Assembly (NCBI GenBank): GCA_035478375.1
Contig: DATIJQ010000031.1
Span: 1 to 19,243 of the forward strand
Reading direction: 5' to 3'
Length of the DNA: 19,243 bases
Origin: DASTDY01 sp035478375
Lineage (GTDB): Bacteria; Patescibacteriota; Saccharimonadia; Saccharimonadales; EFPC-124
Shown: one piece after another, positions 13,481-19,243 of the stretch
Position numbering within the stretch: the first letter of the stretch is position 1
Layout of the letters: each line of letters opens with the position of its first letter
Program-made: the position numbers and the translations under genes
Notes under the pieces: generated by a model
Database searches by the model: none
Seen by the model: only the letters and a program-made list of their open reading frames with translations
Told to the model about the DNA's origin: nothing

Positions 13481-13508
13481 AAGGGGTTCAGGTTTACCTG
13501 GAAACCTT
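13481..13508 (+). promoter_or_regulatory. Leader stem-loop with tandem G-A mismatches
   Basis: The arm at 13481-13492 (AAGGGGTTCAGG) pairs with 13497-13508 (CCTGGAAACCTT) around a TTTA loop. The pairing is complete except for one G-T wobble and two adjacent G-A oppositions, a motif that often forms non-Watson-Crick pairs in structured RNA. The hairpin ends 29 bases before the ATG at 13538. Confidence 0.5.
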
Positions 13509-13537
13509 ATGCACGTACCACAGATGGAAGGGTGGCA

Positions 13538-13918
13538 ATGCGCAGTAATTTTGTTCTGGTTATCTTGACCGTAGTTGCGATTGGTGGTTTGGGGGCGATG
13601 GTCATTTTGGCCAATGCCAACTCTCAGGGCACGGCAACTGTTATGGTTGACGCACCGCATGTCGATGCGTCGTCGGTGTCGGATACGCCGACTGTCACCA
13701 CGAGCGCGCGTCAGTCCGACGTCGCCAGAACCACGACCAAAAGAGTTCCACCGGCCAACACGGTTGTGGTAACGGCAATTAAGCCGACATCAACAAGCGG
13801 CATGCCTACTGTTACGCCGGCTACAACGACCACAACGGCGGCGCAACTCGCAGCGCCTGATTCGCCGACCACAACAACGACCACGCCGCCCGACTCCATG
13901 CCGCAGACCACGAACTGA
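13538..13918 (+). CDS. Membrane-anchored Thr/Pro-rich surface protein, unknown function
   Basis: 126 residues: a short basic N-terminus, one hydrophobic helix (about residues 5-25) and an extended Thr/Ser/Pro/Val-rich tail with long Thr runs (TTTTTAAQL, SPTTTTTTPPD). This looks like an uncleaved signal anchor holding a stalk outside the cell, possibly glycosylated. I start at the ATG at 13538 rather than the in-frame GTG at 13532, because GGAAGGG lies about seven bases before it. It is the first gene of a two-gene unit with tandem promoters and a strong terminator. Codon use is more GC-rich than neighbouring enzymes. The low-complexity tail is not diagnostic of any family I know. Confidence 0.75.
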   Translation: MRSNFVLVILTVVAIGGLGAMVILANANSQGTATVMVDAPHVDASSVSDTPTVTTSARQSDVARTTTKRVPPANTVVVTAIKPTSTSGMPTVTPATTTTTAAQLAAPDSPTTTTTTPPDSMPQTTN

Positions 13919-13930
13919 AGGGGAAGCGTC

Positions 13931-14389
13931 ATGGCTCCGCGAACAATGCGTTGGACCGTCACGGCGGTGGCTGGCGCGCTTTTTGCCGTCATTTATACGA
14001 TTGCCTTGTTGCTGGGCACGCACCGGCATTATGTCATGCTGAATGACGCACCTGACGCACCAACTGGCTCGGCAGTGTTCGTGGCCAGTTCGGTATCATA
14101 CGCCGAGGGCGACACGATTGTTGTTGCCGTCGGTGATCAGGTGCGAGTCACTCGCTTGAAGAATCTGACAGATACGCGCGTTGTGCTGACAAGCACCGGC
14201 ATGTCACAGACCGATGTCACGCCCGTGGCCTACAACGACATTATTGGTGTGGTGCAGTTTGTCCTGCCGAATTATGACTTTTTGCAGCTCGTGGCATGGC
14301 CGGCGCTCTTTTTGTGCCTTGCCGTGACTGCGCTGCGTGCAGTCGCTCTTTGGAGCAGGCCCATCTCACGTGTAACCCCCGCCCCCTAA
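13931..14389 (+). CDS. Two-helix membrane protein with a degenerate signal peptidase I (S26)-like domain
   Basis: 152 residues. A membrane helix (about 7-29) is followed by an extracytoplasmic beta-rich segment and a second helix (about 117-141). The segment reads like a signal peptidase core of the SipW/archaeal type: AEGDTIVVAVGDQ (GD at 60-61), RVTRLKNLTDTRVVLTSTG, then PVAYNDIIGVVQFVLP, which parallels the family's GD-x-V-x-V, HR and IIGKV-x-x-x-P blocks. The catalytic SM(E)P motif is not intact (ASSVSY precedes GD) and the usual HR is TR, so it is probably inactive or wrongly matched. The start is preceded by AAGGGGAAG. It sits 12 bases after the Thr-rich anchor protein, implying a joint envelope role. 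Confidence 0.6.
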   Translation: MAPRTMRWTVTAVAGALFAVIYTIALLLGTHRHYVMLNDAPDAPTGSAVFVASSVSYAEGDTIVVAVGDQVRVTRLKNLTDTRVVLTSTGMSQTDVTPVAYNDIIGVVQFVLPNYDFLQLVAWPALFLCLAVTALRAVALWSRPISRVTPAP

Positions 14390-14407
14390 ACCGCCCAGGT
14401 GAACAAA

Positions 14408-14453
14408 CCCGCCTGGTCGCGTAACAGGACCAGGCGGGGGCGTTTACTTTTTT
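14408..14453 (+). terminator. Intrinsic terminator between convergent genes
   Basis: CCCGCCTGGTC (14408-14418) pairs perfectly with GACCAGGCGGG (14428-14438) around a 9-nt loop, followed by a T-rich tract ending in six T. It ends the 13538-14389 unit. On the other strand the stem is followed by TTTGTT, so it may also stop transcripts from the winged-helix gene. Confidence 0.85.
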
Positions 14454-14460
14454 ACGGATT

Positions 14461-14715
14461 TTACAACGCGTAAGCAGATTCGGGCCACAGCGTGTGCATG
14501 ACTCGTTTGCCACGAGCACTCAGCTGAATCCAAATGCCAAATCCAGCATTGCGGCTAATAATTAAACGTTTATGGGCAAGTTCTTGAATGATATGGGCCA
14601 AATGGCCCGGGCTAAATTTAAGGCTTGTCGCCAATCCTGTAAAATCTTCTTCGCCACTGTCATGCACTTGTTGGAGCACAAGCGCGCAGTCTTGGGGTAG
14701 GTCGGTTGTTCGCAT
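14461..14715 (-). CDS. Small winged-helix DNA-binding protein, candidate transcription regulator
   Basis: 84 residues forming nearly one winged-helix domain. Helix one is in DCALVLQQVHDSG, DFTGLATSLKFSPGHLAHIIQELAHKRLI forms the helix-turn-helix, and ISRNAGFGIWIQLSARGKRVM looks like the wing. The topology resembles the Rrf2/MarR/PadR-like fold, but no cysteines for an iron-sulfur cluster or ligand domain are present. The ATG at 14715 has AAGGAGG four bases upstream (14726-14720), so a longer reading from 14829 is not needed. It is monocistronic, convergent with the Thr-rich unit and divergent from a glycosyltransferase. Targets are unknown; the palindromes at 6979 and 18700 are candidates. 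Confidence 0.7.
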   Translation of the reverse strand: MRTTDLPQDCALVLQQVHDSGEEDFTGLATSLKFSPGHLAHIIQELAHKRLIISRNAGFGIWIQLSARGKRVMHTLWPESAYAL

Positions 14716-14797
14716 GGTTCCTCCTTTTGTTATTTGCATTTTTACCGTACAGCGTTTTGTTAAGAATAAGCTTAAAAACCAACCTAACAGATGAATA

Positions 14798-14806
14798 TGA
14801 TAAACT
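14798..14806 (+). promoter_or_regulatory. Extended -10 promoter, leaderless geometry, for the GT4 gene
   Basis: TGATAAACT (TG, A, TAAACT at 14801-14806) is followed by exactly six bases (AAAGGT) and the ATG at 14813. This is the same arrangement as at galE and the sugar transferase, placing +1 on the start codon. Confidence 0.6.
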
Positions 14807-14812
14807 AAAGGT

Positions 14813-15901
14813 ATGAAGATTGCCACCATGGTCCGTGGTTACTTGCCGATGCCGCGCCCCAAAGATATTCTGTATGCCCCCCTGGATTTAGCCGCTGCCA
14901 TTGCCGAAGGTCTGGCCGCGCGTGGACACGCCATTGATTTTTACGCGCCCAAAGGCAGTAAACTAAACGGCGTCACCATTAAAGACATGGGTATGCGGCC
15001 GCTGGTCACAAATGCCGATGAATGGACCGAACACTTGGGGGCCACCAAACGCCACGTGCACTACCGGCCATGGCTGTGGGACAATATTTTTGTCGAAGAA
15101 ATGTTTAAACGGGCGGCTGCGGGCGATTATGATGCGCTGTTATTCCACCACCCGGAACTTGCCATGCCATATGCCAGGCGTTATCCACAGGTCAAGATCG
15201 CCTCTGTTATGCACGACCCATTATTTGATTGGTTTGCCGAAACAGCAGCCATGTACAAAGCACCAAATTCCCAACTTATTTCGATTTCTGATAACCAACG
15301 CGCCGGTCGCACTGACCTGCCGTGGGGTGCAACAATTTATAATGGCATCGACACAAATATCTTTACACCAGGTGGCGGCGGCGATTATTTGCTTTATTCT
15401 GGGCGTATTATTCCCGAAAAAAACGTTGCCGACGCCGTACAACTTGCCATAAAAACCGACCAAAAGTTAGTCATTGCCGGGCTTTTATTCCACGTTGATG
15501 AACCGTACTTTAACCAACACGTCAAACCATTTTTAAATGACAAAATTAAATATGTTGGCTATGTGCCGCGCGAAGAATTAACGCGCTATTACCAAAACGC
15601 CAAAGCCTTGCTCATGCCGGTGCAATGGGACGAACCATTTGGCATGAACATGGCCGAGGCCATGGCCTGCGGCACGCCAGTATTGGGCTACAAACGTGGT
15701 GCGATTCCAGAGGTCGTGCAAGATGGTGTAACTGGTTTTGTCGTAGATAATTTTGACGATTTAGTTGCGGCGGCGGGCAATATTCACACGCTCAGCCGCG
15801 CGGCATGCCGCCAGCGCGCCGAGCAATTATTTAGCGTTGAGCGCATGGTGAGCGGCTACGAAACGTACTTACAAAAACGCATTAGTCAGCCATTTAATTA
15901 A
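14813..15901 (+). CDS. Family 4 glycosyltransferase (GT-B fold)
   Basis: A 362-residue soluble or membrane-associated enzyme. The N-terminal half opens with KIATMVRGYLPMPRPKDILYAPLDLAAAIAEGLAARGH, an acceptor-binding Rossmann domain with the usual L-x-x-x-L-x-x-x-G-H pattern. The C-terminal half contains LLYSGRIIPEKNV (donor-site start), KYVGYVPREEL and EPFGMNMAEAMACGTPVLGYKRGAIPEVVQDGVTGFVV (about residue 274 on), which is the E-x7-E nucleotide-sugar motif of GT4 retaining enzymes. Length is typical. It resembles uncharacterised GT4 proteins that use UDP-glucose-like donors. It converges on another GT4 gene, with which it shares a TTAA at the stop. Acceptor and donor are unknown. Confidence 0.92.
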   Translation: MKIATMVRGYLPMPRPKDILYAPLDLAAAIAEGLAARGHAIDFYAPKGSKLNGVTIKDMGMRPLVTNADEWTEHLGATKRHVHYRPWLWDNIFVEEMFKRAAAGDYDALLFHHPELAMPYARRYPQVKIASVMHDPLFDWFAETAAMYKAPNSQLISISDNQRAGRTDLPWGATIYNGIDTNIFTPGGGGDYLLYSGRIIPEKNVADAVQLAIKTDQKLVIAGLLFHVDEPYFNQHVKPFLNDKIKYVGYVPREELTRYYQNAKALLMPVQWDEPFGMNMAEAMACGTPVLGYKRGAIPEVVQDGVTGFVVDNFDDLVAAAGNIHTLSRAACRQRAEQLFSVERMVSGYETYLQKRISQPFN

Positions 15902-17205
15902 ATTGATCGTACCGCTTTTTTGACTTTTGGCACCACAACAGCTGGGCTGAGTTTTGCTTTTACATTACTGCCTGCCAGCATGGCTAGGTGTGCGGCGGCA
16001 GCTTCGGCAATTCGTGGCCAAGCAAAATGCTGGAGCACGCGGTGGCGGGCGGCTTCGGCATATTTTGTTTTGCCGTTGGTTAAAACGGTGTGAAGTTTGG
16101 CGGCCAAATCGATTGGGCAGCGGGGTATGACTAAATGACCAGTCACGCCGTCATCAACCGTGAACTGCATGCCCCCTGTGCGCGAGGCAACGACTGGTGT
16201 ACCGCACCCCATGGCTTCAATCGGTACAATACCAAATGGTTCGTAATAAGACGGTACGGCGCACGCGTCGGCCGCGGCGTAATACTGCGCCATTTGCGTT
16301 TGTGGTTTGGCGCCTAAAAAGTGAACGCGGTCTTGCAAGCCCAGTTCTTTTATGACATTTTGCAATCGGCTTAGTTCGTCATTATCTAACTTTTTAGATG
16401 ATTTTGTGGTGCCGCCGCCAATAATATACAGCGCGACACCTTGCCATTGTTCGCTTAACGATTGTATTGCCTCGACGAGCGTGGCAATACCTTTGCGCCA
16501 TTCTAACCGGCCGACATACAAAATAAGCTCGCCGTTAACCGGCAAGCCTAGGCGTTTGCGTATGGTGCGCGTGCTATATGGGCGGAACTGCACCGTATCC
16601 ACGCCCACTGGTATGATACTTATTTTTTCGGGCGTCACCCCAAATAATTGCACAATGTCATCGCGTTCGTGTGGGCTGGTCGAAATAATGCTGGTCGATT
16701 CTTGGGCGATCCGCCGCTCCCAATCACCACGCGTTTTGTAAAATTGGTAGTTCGTATTTTGCGGCTGTTCGGCCTGCAGTGCCTCGTAACGCCTTTGGCC
16801 GATAGAATGGTAAACATGCGTCAGCGGCAGGCCGTACGCTTGTGCCAATTCAAGGCCGATCACACCCGAGAACCAATAATGGGTAAAGACGACGTCGTAG
16901 TGTACGTTTTCGCGTTCAATGCGCAGTTTTACGTTGCGGGCGAATTCGGCCGTGACGTTCAAAAAGTCGTCTCGCGGCATGTAACTTTTTGGCCCGGCTT
17001 TAACGCGAATGACGCGCAGTCGCGGCGCGACCTGCACAACCTCTTGCTTTGTGGCGCGATCCCAACGCGTGTACACATCGACGTACACGCCCAGTTTGGC
17101 GAGCAGACTGGCCATGTTCATGACGTACACGTTTTGGCCGCCAGTTTCTTTTGTCCCGATTTTAGCTAACGGATCTGCATGATCTGAAATCATTAAGATG
17201 CGCAT
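15898..17205 (-). CDS. Family 4 glycosyltransferase of the MshA/sucrose-phosphate-synthase-like branch
   Basis: 435 residues with a GT-B fold. The N-terminus MRILMISDHADP leads to TKETGGQNVYVMNMASLLAKLGVYVDVYTRW, whose GGQNVYV (22-28) is characteristic of MshA-type and sucrose-phosphate-synthase-type enzymes. THYWFSG, THVYHSIG, SPHERDDI and ILYVGRLEWRKGI follow. The C-terminal donor site is EPFGIVPIEAMGCGTPVVASRTGG near residue 320. Substrates cannot be fixed: mycothiol synthesis is not otherwise indicated, so surface glycan or lipid glycosylation is as likely. The start is the first ATG, 22 residues before GGQNVYV as in relatives. No clear -10 or strong ribosome site was found before it. Upstream at 17276-17291 lies a small GCGCTA-AAAA-TAGCGC hairpin. 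Confidence 0.92.
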   Translation of the reverse strand: MRILMISDHADPLAKIGTKETGGQNVYVMNMASLLAKLGVYVDVYTRWDRATKQEVVQVAPRLRVIRVKAGPKSYMPRDDFLNVTAEFARNVKLRIERENVHYDVVFTHYWFSGVIGLELAQAYGLPLTHVYHSIGQRRYEALQAEQPQNTNYQFYKTRGDWERRIAQESTSIISTSPHERDDIVQLFGVTPEKISIIPVGVDTVQFRPYSTRTIRKRLGLPVNGELILYVGRLEWRKGIATLVEAIQSLSEQWQGVALYIIGGGTTKSSKKLDNDELSRLQNVIKELGLQDRVHFLGAKPQTQMAQYYAAADACAVPSYYEPFGIVPIEAMGCGTPVVASRTGGMQFTVDDGVTGHLVIPRCPIDLAAKLHTVLTNGKTKYAEAARHRVLQHFAWPRIAEAAAAHLAMLAGSNVKAKLSPAVVVPKVKKAVRSI

Positions 17206-17364
17206 ATGGTATAGCTTCCTTTAAAGCTCGCCCACTAAGCCGAACCCCTCCAAAGTAGAGTCGGATAAATCCTTTGCGCTAAAAATAGCGCGTGCCTACA
17301 TAAATAATACACGAGGCTAAGCAAAATCGCAATGTGTCTACGCTCGTCGGTTGCCGACCAAATG

Positions 17365-18660
17365 TCATAACTTGCCGGTTTCAACCTGTGTACGTAACCA
17401 CTCGTCGAGCGAACCGGTGCCGCTGGCACCCATGGCCACCACAATGTCGCCGTCAGCCAAGTGCTGCTTGATTGTTTTAAGCAAGCTAACATCGACTTCG
17501 GCTGGCGCGGCGATGTTTGGGTCGTCCAAATATGTAATGAGCTCGGCTGGCGTGAGCAACTGCAAATTAGGGTCCTCACGCGCCAAATAGGTGCGCACCC
17601 AGTGGACCTTTTTGGCCCCTTTAAACGTGTCTTTGTAGGTATGTTTAATGTGGTGCTGGCGGCGGTTAGTGAGTGGCTCGTATATAACAATTACATCTTG
17701 GTTGTCGGCGAGTTCTAGCGCGGTGTTTAGTCCGCCCTTAATTTTTTCGGGTGTGTGGGCGTAGTTGGTGTACAGGTTTGGGCGCAGTAGTTCCATGCGT
17801 TGTTTAAGTCCAGGGAATTCGTTCACAAAGTCAATAAGTTGGGCGACTGGTTTTTGAGTAATTGCATGCACAGTTTGCACGGCCAACAATGCGTCGTGGC
17901 GGTTGAATTCACCAGGCAGGGCGATGGTGTCAATCAGCGGATCGTCTTGTCGTAGTTCGCTTATGCCGTCGCCAGTCGCCAGTTTTAGTTGTTTGGCGTC
18001 GGCCTGCCACAAAAATGTATGGCGGCTTTGAGCAATAAAATCGCGGTACGCTTTTACATACGATTCTTTGGTGGGGAAAATTTCGTGGTGATCCCAGCCA
18101 ATACCGGTAATTGCGGCCAGGTAGGGGTGGAAGGCTAAAAAGTTGTAGTCAAATTCGTCGCATTCATACACAAAATACGTTGCGCCTTGAGGCAATTCGC
18201 CGGCCTGCGCAAACGGTAATTTGGCGCCCACAGAATGACCAACCGCAATTTTTAAGCAGTAAAACAACCATACAATCATTGCCGTTGTGGTGCTTTTGCC
18301 GTGCGTGCCGGCGATGCCAATTAAACGCAATTTTTTGTCGGTGATAATTTGGTTGAGCAGCTCGTCGCGCATGCTGTGTTTTATGTGGTTGCGTTTGGCG
18401 AAGATGAGTTCGGGGTGGTATAAATTTTCGCGCGTGACGGCCGACGAAAAAACAAACCAATCAATGGGGTGCTTTTTGTGCAGCTTGGCAATGGCTTCTT
18501 CGGTTTGGCCAATGTGCAGGTTAATACCTTCTTTTTGGAGTTGTTTTGTGGCGGCCGATTCTTGCTTATCGGAGCCCGAAACCTCGTAGCCGGCTTGTTT
18601 TGCGAGTCGTGCCAACGGACCAATGCCAGAACCGCCAATACCGCTAAAGAAAATATGCAT
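17365..18660 (-). CDS. murC: MurC-like Mur ligase (UDP-N-acetylmuramate-amino acid ligase)
   Basis: 431 residues with the three Mur ligase domains. FFSGIGGSGIGPLARLAKQAGYEVSGSDKQE (about 4-35) is the UDP-binding Rossmann domain typical of MurC and Mpl. GIAGTHGKSTTTAMI (118-126 is the ATP loop, with Ser replacing the usual second-position Thr) and ITGIGWDHHEIFP form the central ATPase, and NYAHTPEKIKGGL and MGASGTGSLDEWL belong to the C-terminal domain. MurC adds the first amino acid (usually L-Ala) to UDP-MurNAc in the cytoplasm. The protein is a little shorter than typical MurC, and several loops look divergent, so Mpl-like or another amino-acid specificity is possible. It stops with TGA and has a leaderless-type promoter. 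Confidence 0.85.
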   Translation of the reverse strand: MHIFFSGIGGSGIGPLARLAKQAGYEVSGSDKQESAATKQLQKEGINLHIGQTEEAIAKLHKKHPIDWFVFSSAVTRENLYHPELIFAKRNHIKHSMRDELLNQIITDKKLRLIGIAGTHGKSTTTAMIVWLFYCLKIAVGHSVGAKLPFAQAGELPQGATYFVYECDEFDYNFLAFHPYLAAITGIGWDHHEIFPTKESYVKAYRDFIAQSRHTFLWQADAKQLKLATGDGISELRQDDPLIDTIALPGEFNRHDALLAVQTVHAITQKPVAQLIDFVNEFPGLKQRMELLRPNLYTNYAHTPEKIKGGLNTALELADNQDVIVIYEPLTNRRQHHIKHTYKDTFKGAKKVHWVRTYLAREDPNLQLLTPAELITYLDDPNIAAPAEVDVSLLKTIKQHLADGDIVVAMGASGTGSLDEWLRTQVETGKL

Positions 18661-18666
18661 ACTTTT

Positions 18667-18672
18667 AGCATA
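18667..18672 (-). promoter_or_regulatory. -10 box for the MurC-like gene, leaderless geometry
   Basis: On the minus strand TATGCT (18672-18667) is followed by six bases (AAAAGT) and the ATG at 18660, so +1 would be the start codon. There is no TG extension in the correct place and no Shine-Dalgarno site. It is divergent from the promoter at 18700-18728. Confidence 0.5.
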
Positions 18673-18699
18673 CTACAGATGTGGTGTTATGCAGTAGTA

Positions 18700-18728
18700 T
18701 TGACATTTATTGTCAAATATTGTACTAT
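18700..18728 (+). promoter_or_regulatory. Consensus promoter with embedded palindrome before the right-edge orphan
   Basis: TTGACA (18700-18705), 17 bases, TACTAT (18723-18728): a near-perfect sigma70 promoter. Its -35 forms the left half of TTGAC-N7-GTCAA (18700-18716), so a protein bound to the palindrome would block polymerase. The same palindrome, with a six-base spacer, lies before the orphan at 7016. Confidence 0.75.
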
Positions 18729-18742
18729 GTTATGTACGTCAA

Positions 18743-18768
18743 GCAGAGTTGCCTGACGGGCACTCTGC
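18743..18768 (+). promoter_or_regulatory. 5' leader stem-loop of the right-edge orphan mRNA
   Basis: GCAGAGT (18743-18749) pairs with ACTCTGC (18762-18768), and inside it TGCC pairs with GGCA with one extra G. It begins about eight bases after the predicted transcription start and ends 23 bases before the ATG. Confidence 0.6.
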
Positions 18769-18791
18769 AAATTACTCACGGAAGAGGAATC

Positions 18792-19229
18792 ATGATCAAC
18801 TGGATCTTGGCCGTCATCCGCAACCTGGCCTACGCCCTCGTGCGCAAGCAGGTCGAGGAGACGACGGCCACGGTGGCCCTGAAGAGCGCGCACTACGCCA
18901 CGCAGATCGGCCTGCTGGTCGATCACGCGCTGCTCATGAAGGCCCGCGCCGCCCAGCCGCTCGACGAGGCCTACCTCAGCGCCATGCTGGCCGGCTTCGA
19001 GGAGGACGGTGTCGCCATCACGGTGCTCGTCAGCAGACCGGACAACTCCACCAAGCTGACGCTCCGGGTCGCCGGCCTCCACGACGTGGCGCTGTACAAT
19101 GCCCTCCTGGCCACGGCCATGGACATGTACGACGTCGACAACCTGGGGGCGATCGAGCCGACGAGAACCGGGTTCGACCTGGACATCACCCACTTCGCCA
19201 ACCTCAGGTCGACGATCACCGTCCGCTGA
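18792..19229 (+). CDS. 145-aa GC-rich orphan protein, unknown function
   Basis: The ATG at 18792 follows AGAGG by about five bases. The first 15 residues (MINWILAVIRNLAYA) form an amphipathic or weakly hydrophobic helix that could touch the membrane. The rest is soluble: a helical part (VALKSAHYATQIGLLVDHALLMK, then DEAYLSAMLAGFEE) and a beta-rich part (VAITVLVSRPDNSTKLTLRVAGLHDVALYN). Almost every codon ends in G or C, in contrast with the MurC-like gene beside it, while matching the style of the orphan at 7016. It has a strong promoter with a palindrome and a 5' hairpin. It ends with TGA 14 bases from the window edge, so its terminator is not visible. No family recognised. Confidence 0.85.
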   Translation: MINWILAVIRNLAYALVRKQVEETTATVALKSAHYATQIGLLVDHALLMKARAAQPLDEAYLSAMLAGFEEDGVAITVLVSRPDNSTKLTLRVAGLHDVALYNALLATAMDMYDVDNLGAIEPTRTGFDLDITHFANLRSTITVR

Positions 19230-19243
19230 CCCCTCGCCGCGCG

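Larger units (their letters stand above)
13188..13537. other. 350-bp intergenic region between divergent genes
   Basis: The left part (13188-13260) holds the leader of the minus-strand glycosyltransferase and small inverted repeats such as CGGC-GATT-GCCG and CTTGG-T-CCAAG (13251-13261). A 43-codon basic frame there has no ribosome site, and I do not call it. Positions 13320-13415 are AT-rich with nothing recognisable. The right part carries tandem promoters and a leader hairpin, listed separately. Confidence 0.6.

Noticed and set aside
17276..17291. GCGCTA-AAAA-TAGCGC hairpin between the MurC-like and GT4 genes as a terminator
   Set aside because: Only 6 bp with no T-tract on either strand; left as an unassigned small hairpin.
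18687..19193. 168-codon minus-strand frame over the right-edge orphan
   Set aside because: Same compositional shadow effect; the plus-strand frame has promoter and ribosome site, and the minus frame would run through that promoter.
1..19243. CRISPR array, transposon or rRNA
   Set aside because: No regularly spaced repeats, terminal inverted repeats with transposase, or rRNA-like segments were seen; the inverted repeats present are single hairpins explained as terminators, leaders or operators.

Overview
The window looks like chromosomal DNA from a small-genome member of the Candidate Phyla Radiation (Patescibacteria), most likely a Saccharibacteria-like organism. This is inferred from moderate GC content, compact ATGA, GTGA and TTAA gene junctions, a cell-surface glycan and murein gene set, and TGA acting as an ordinary stop (GtrA, PfpI and MurC-like genes all end in TGA, which argues against the recoded Absconditabacteria and Gracilibacteria). 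No rRNA, integrase, transposase or CRISPR array was seen.

Layout. Positions 1-4614 hold surface-polysaccharide genes: a polyprenyl-phosphate sugar-1-phosphate transferase (cut by the window edge) and galE on the minus strand, then, divergently, an O-antigen ligase/polymerase-like protein, a GtrA-like protein and a LexA-type winged-helix protein without its protease half. Positions 4615-6310 hold an ABC-F ATPase behind a leader that looks like a transcription attenuator (promoter, short peptide, hairpin, terminator, gene). A tRNA-Asn(GTT) follows, flanked by two unusual hairpins. Positions 6600-7970 are a strikingly GC-rich block with two tiny Gly/Ser-rich proteins and one 292-aa orphan. Positions 8048-13187 return to ordinary composition: a GT2 glycosyltransferase, a small acidic protein, a PfpI/ABC/FtsX operon and a large membrane GT2. 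Positions 13418-14453 carry a promoter-leader-terminator unit for a Thr-rich anchored protein and a signal-peptidase-like membrane protein. Then come a small winged-helix protein, two convergent GT4 glycosyltransferases and a MurC-like ligase. At the right edge is a second GC-rich orphan gene.

Two expression styles coexist. Five surface or cell-wall genes have an (often extended) -10 box placed so that transcription should start at or within one base of the ATG, which means leaderless mRNAs. The atypical genes (6657, 7016, 13538, 18792) instead have a stem-loop in the 5' leader followed by a Shine-Dalgarno site. Two GC-rich orphans about 11.7 kb apart share a TTGAC-N6/7-GTCAA palindrome upstream, suggesting one regulator for both. 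These orphans and the attenuated ABC-F leader are the best candidates for undescribed biology. All assignments come from reading the sequence, with no database search.
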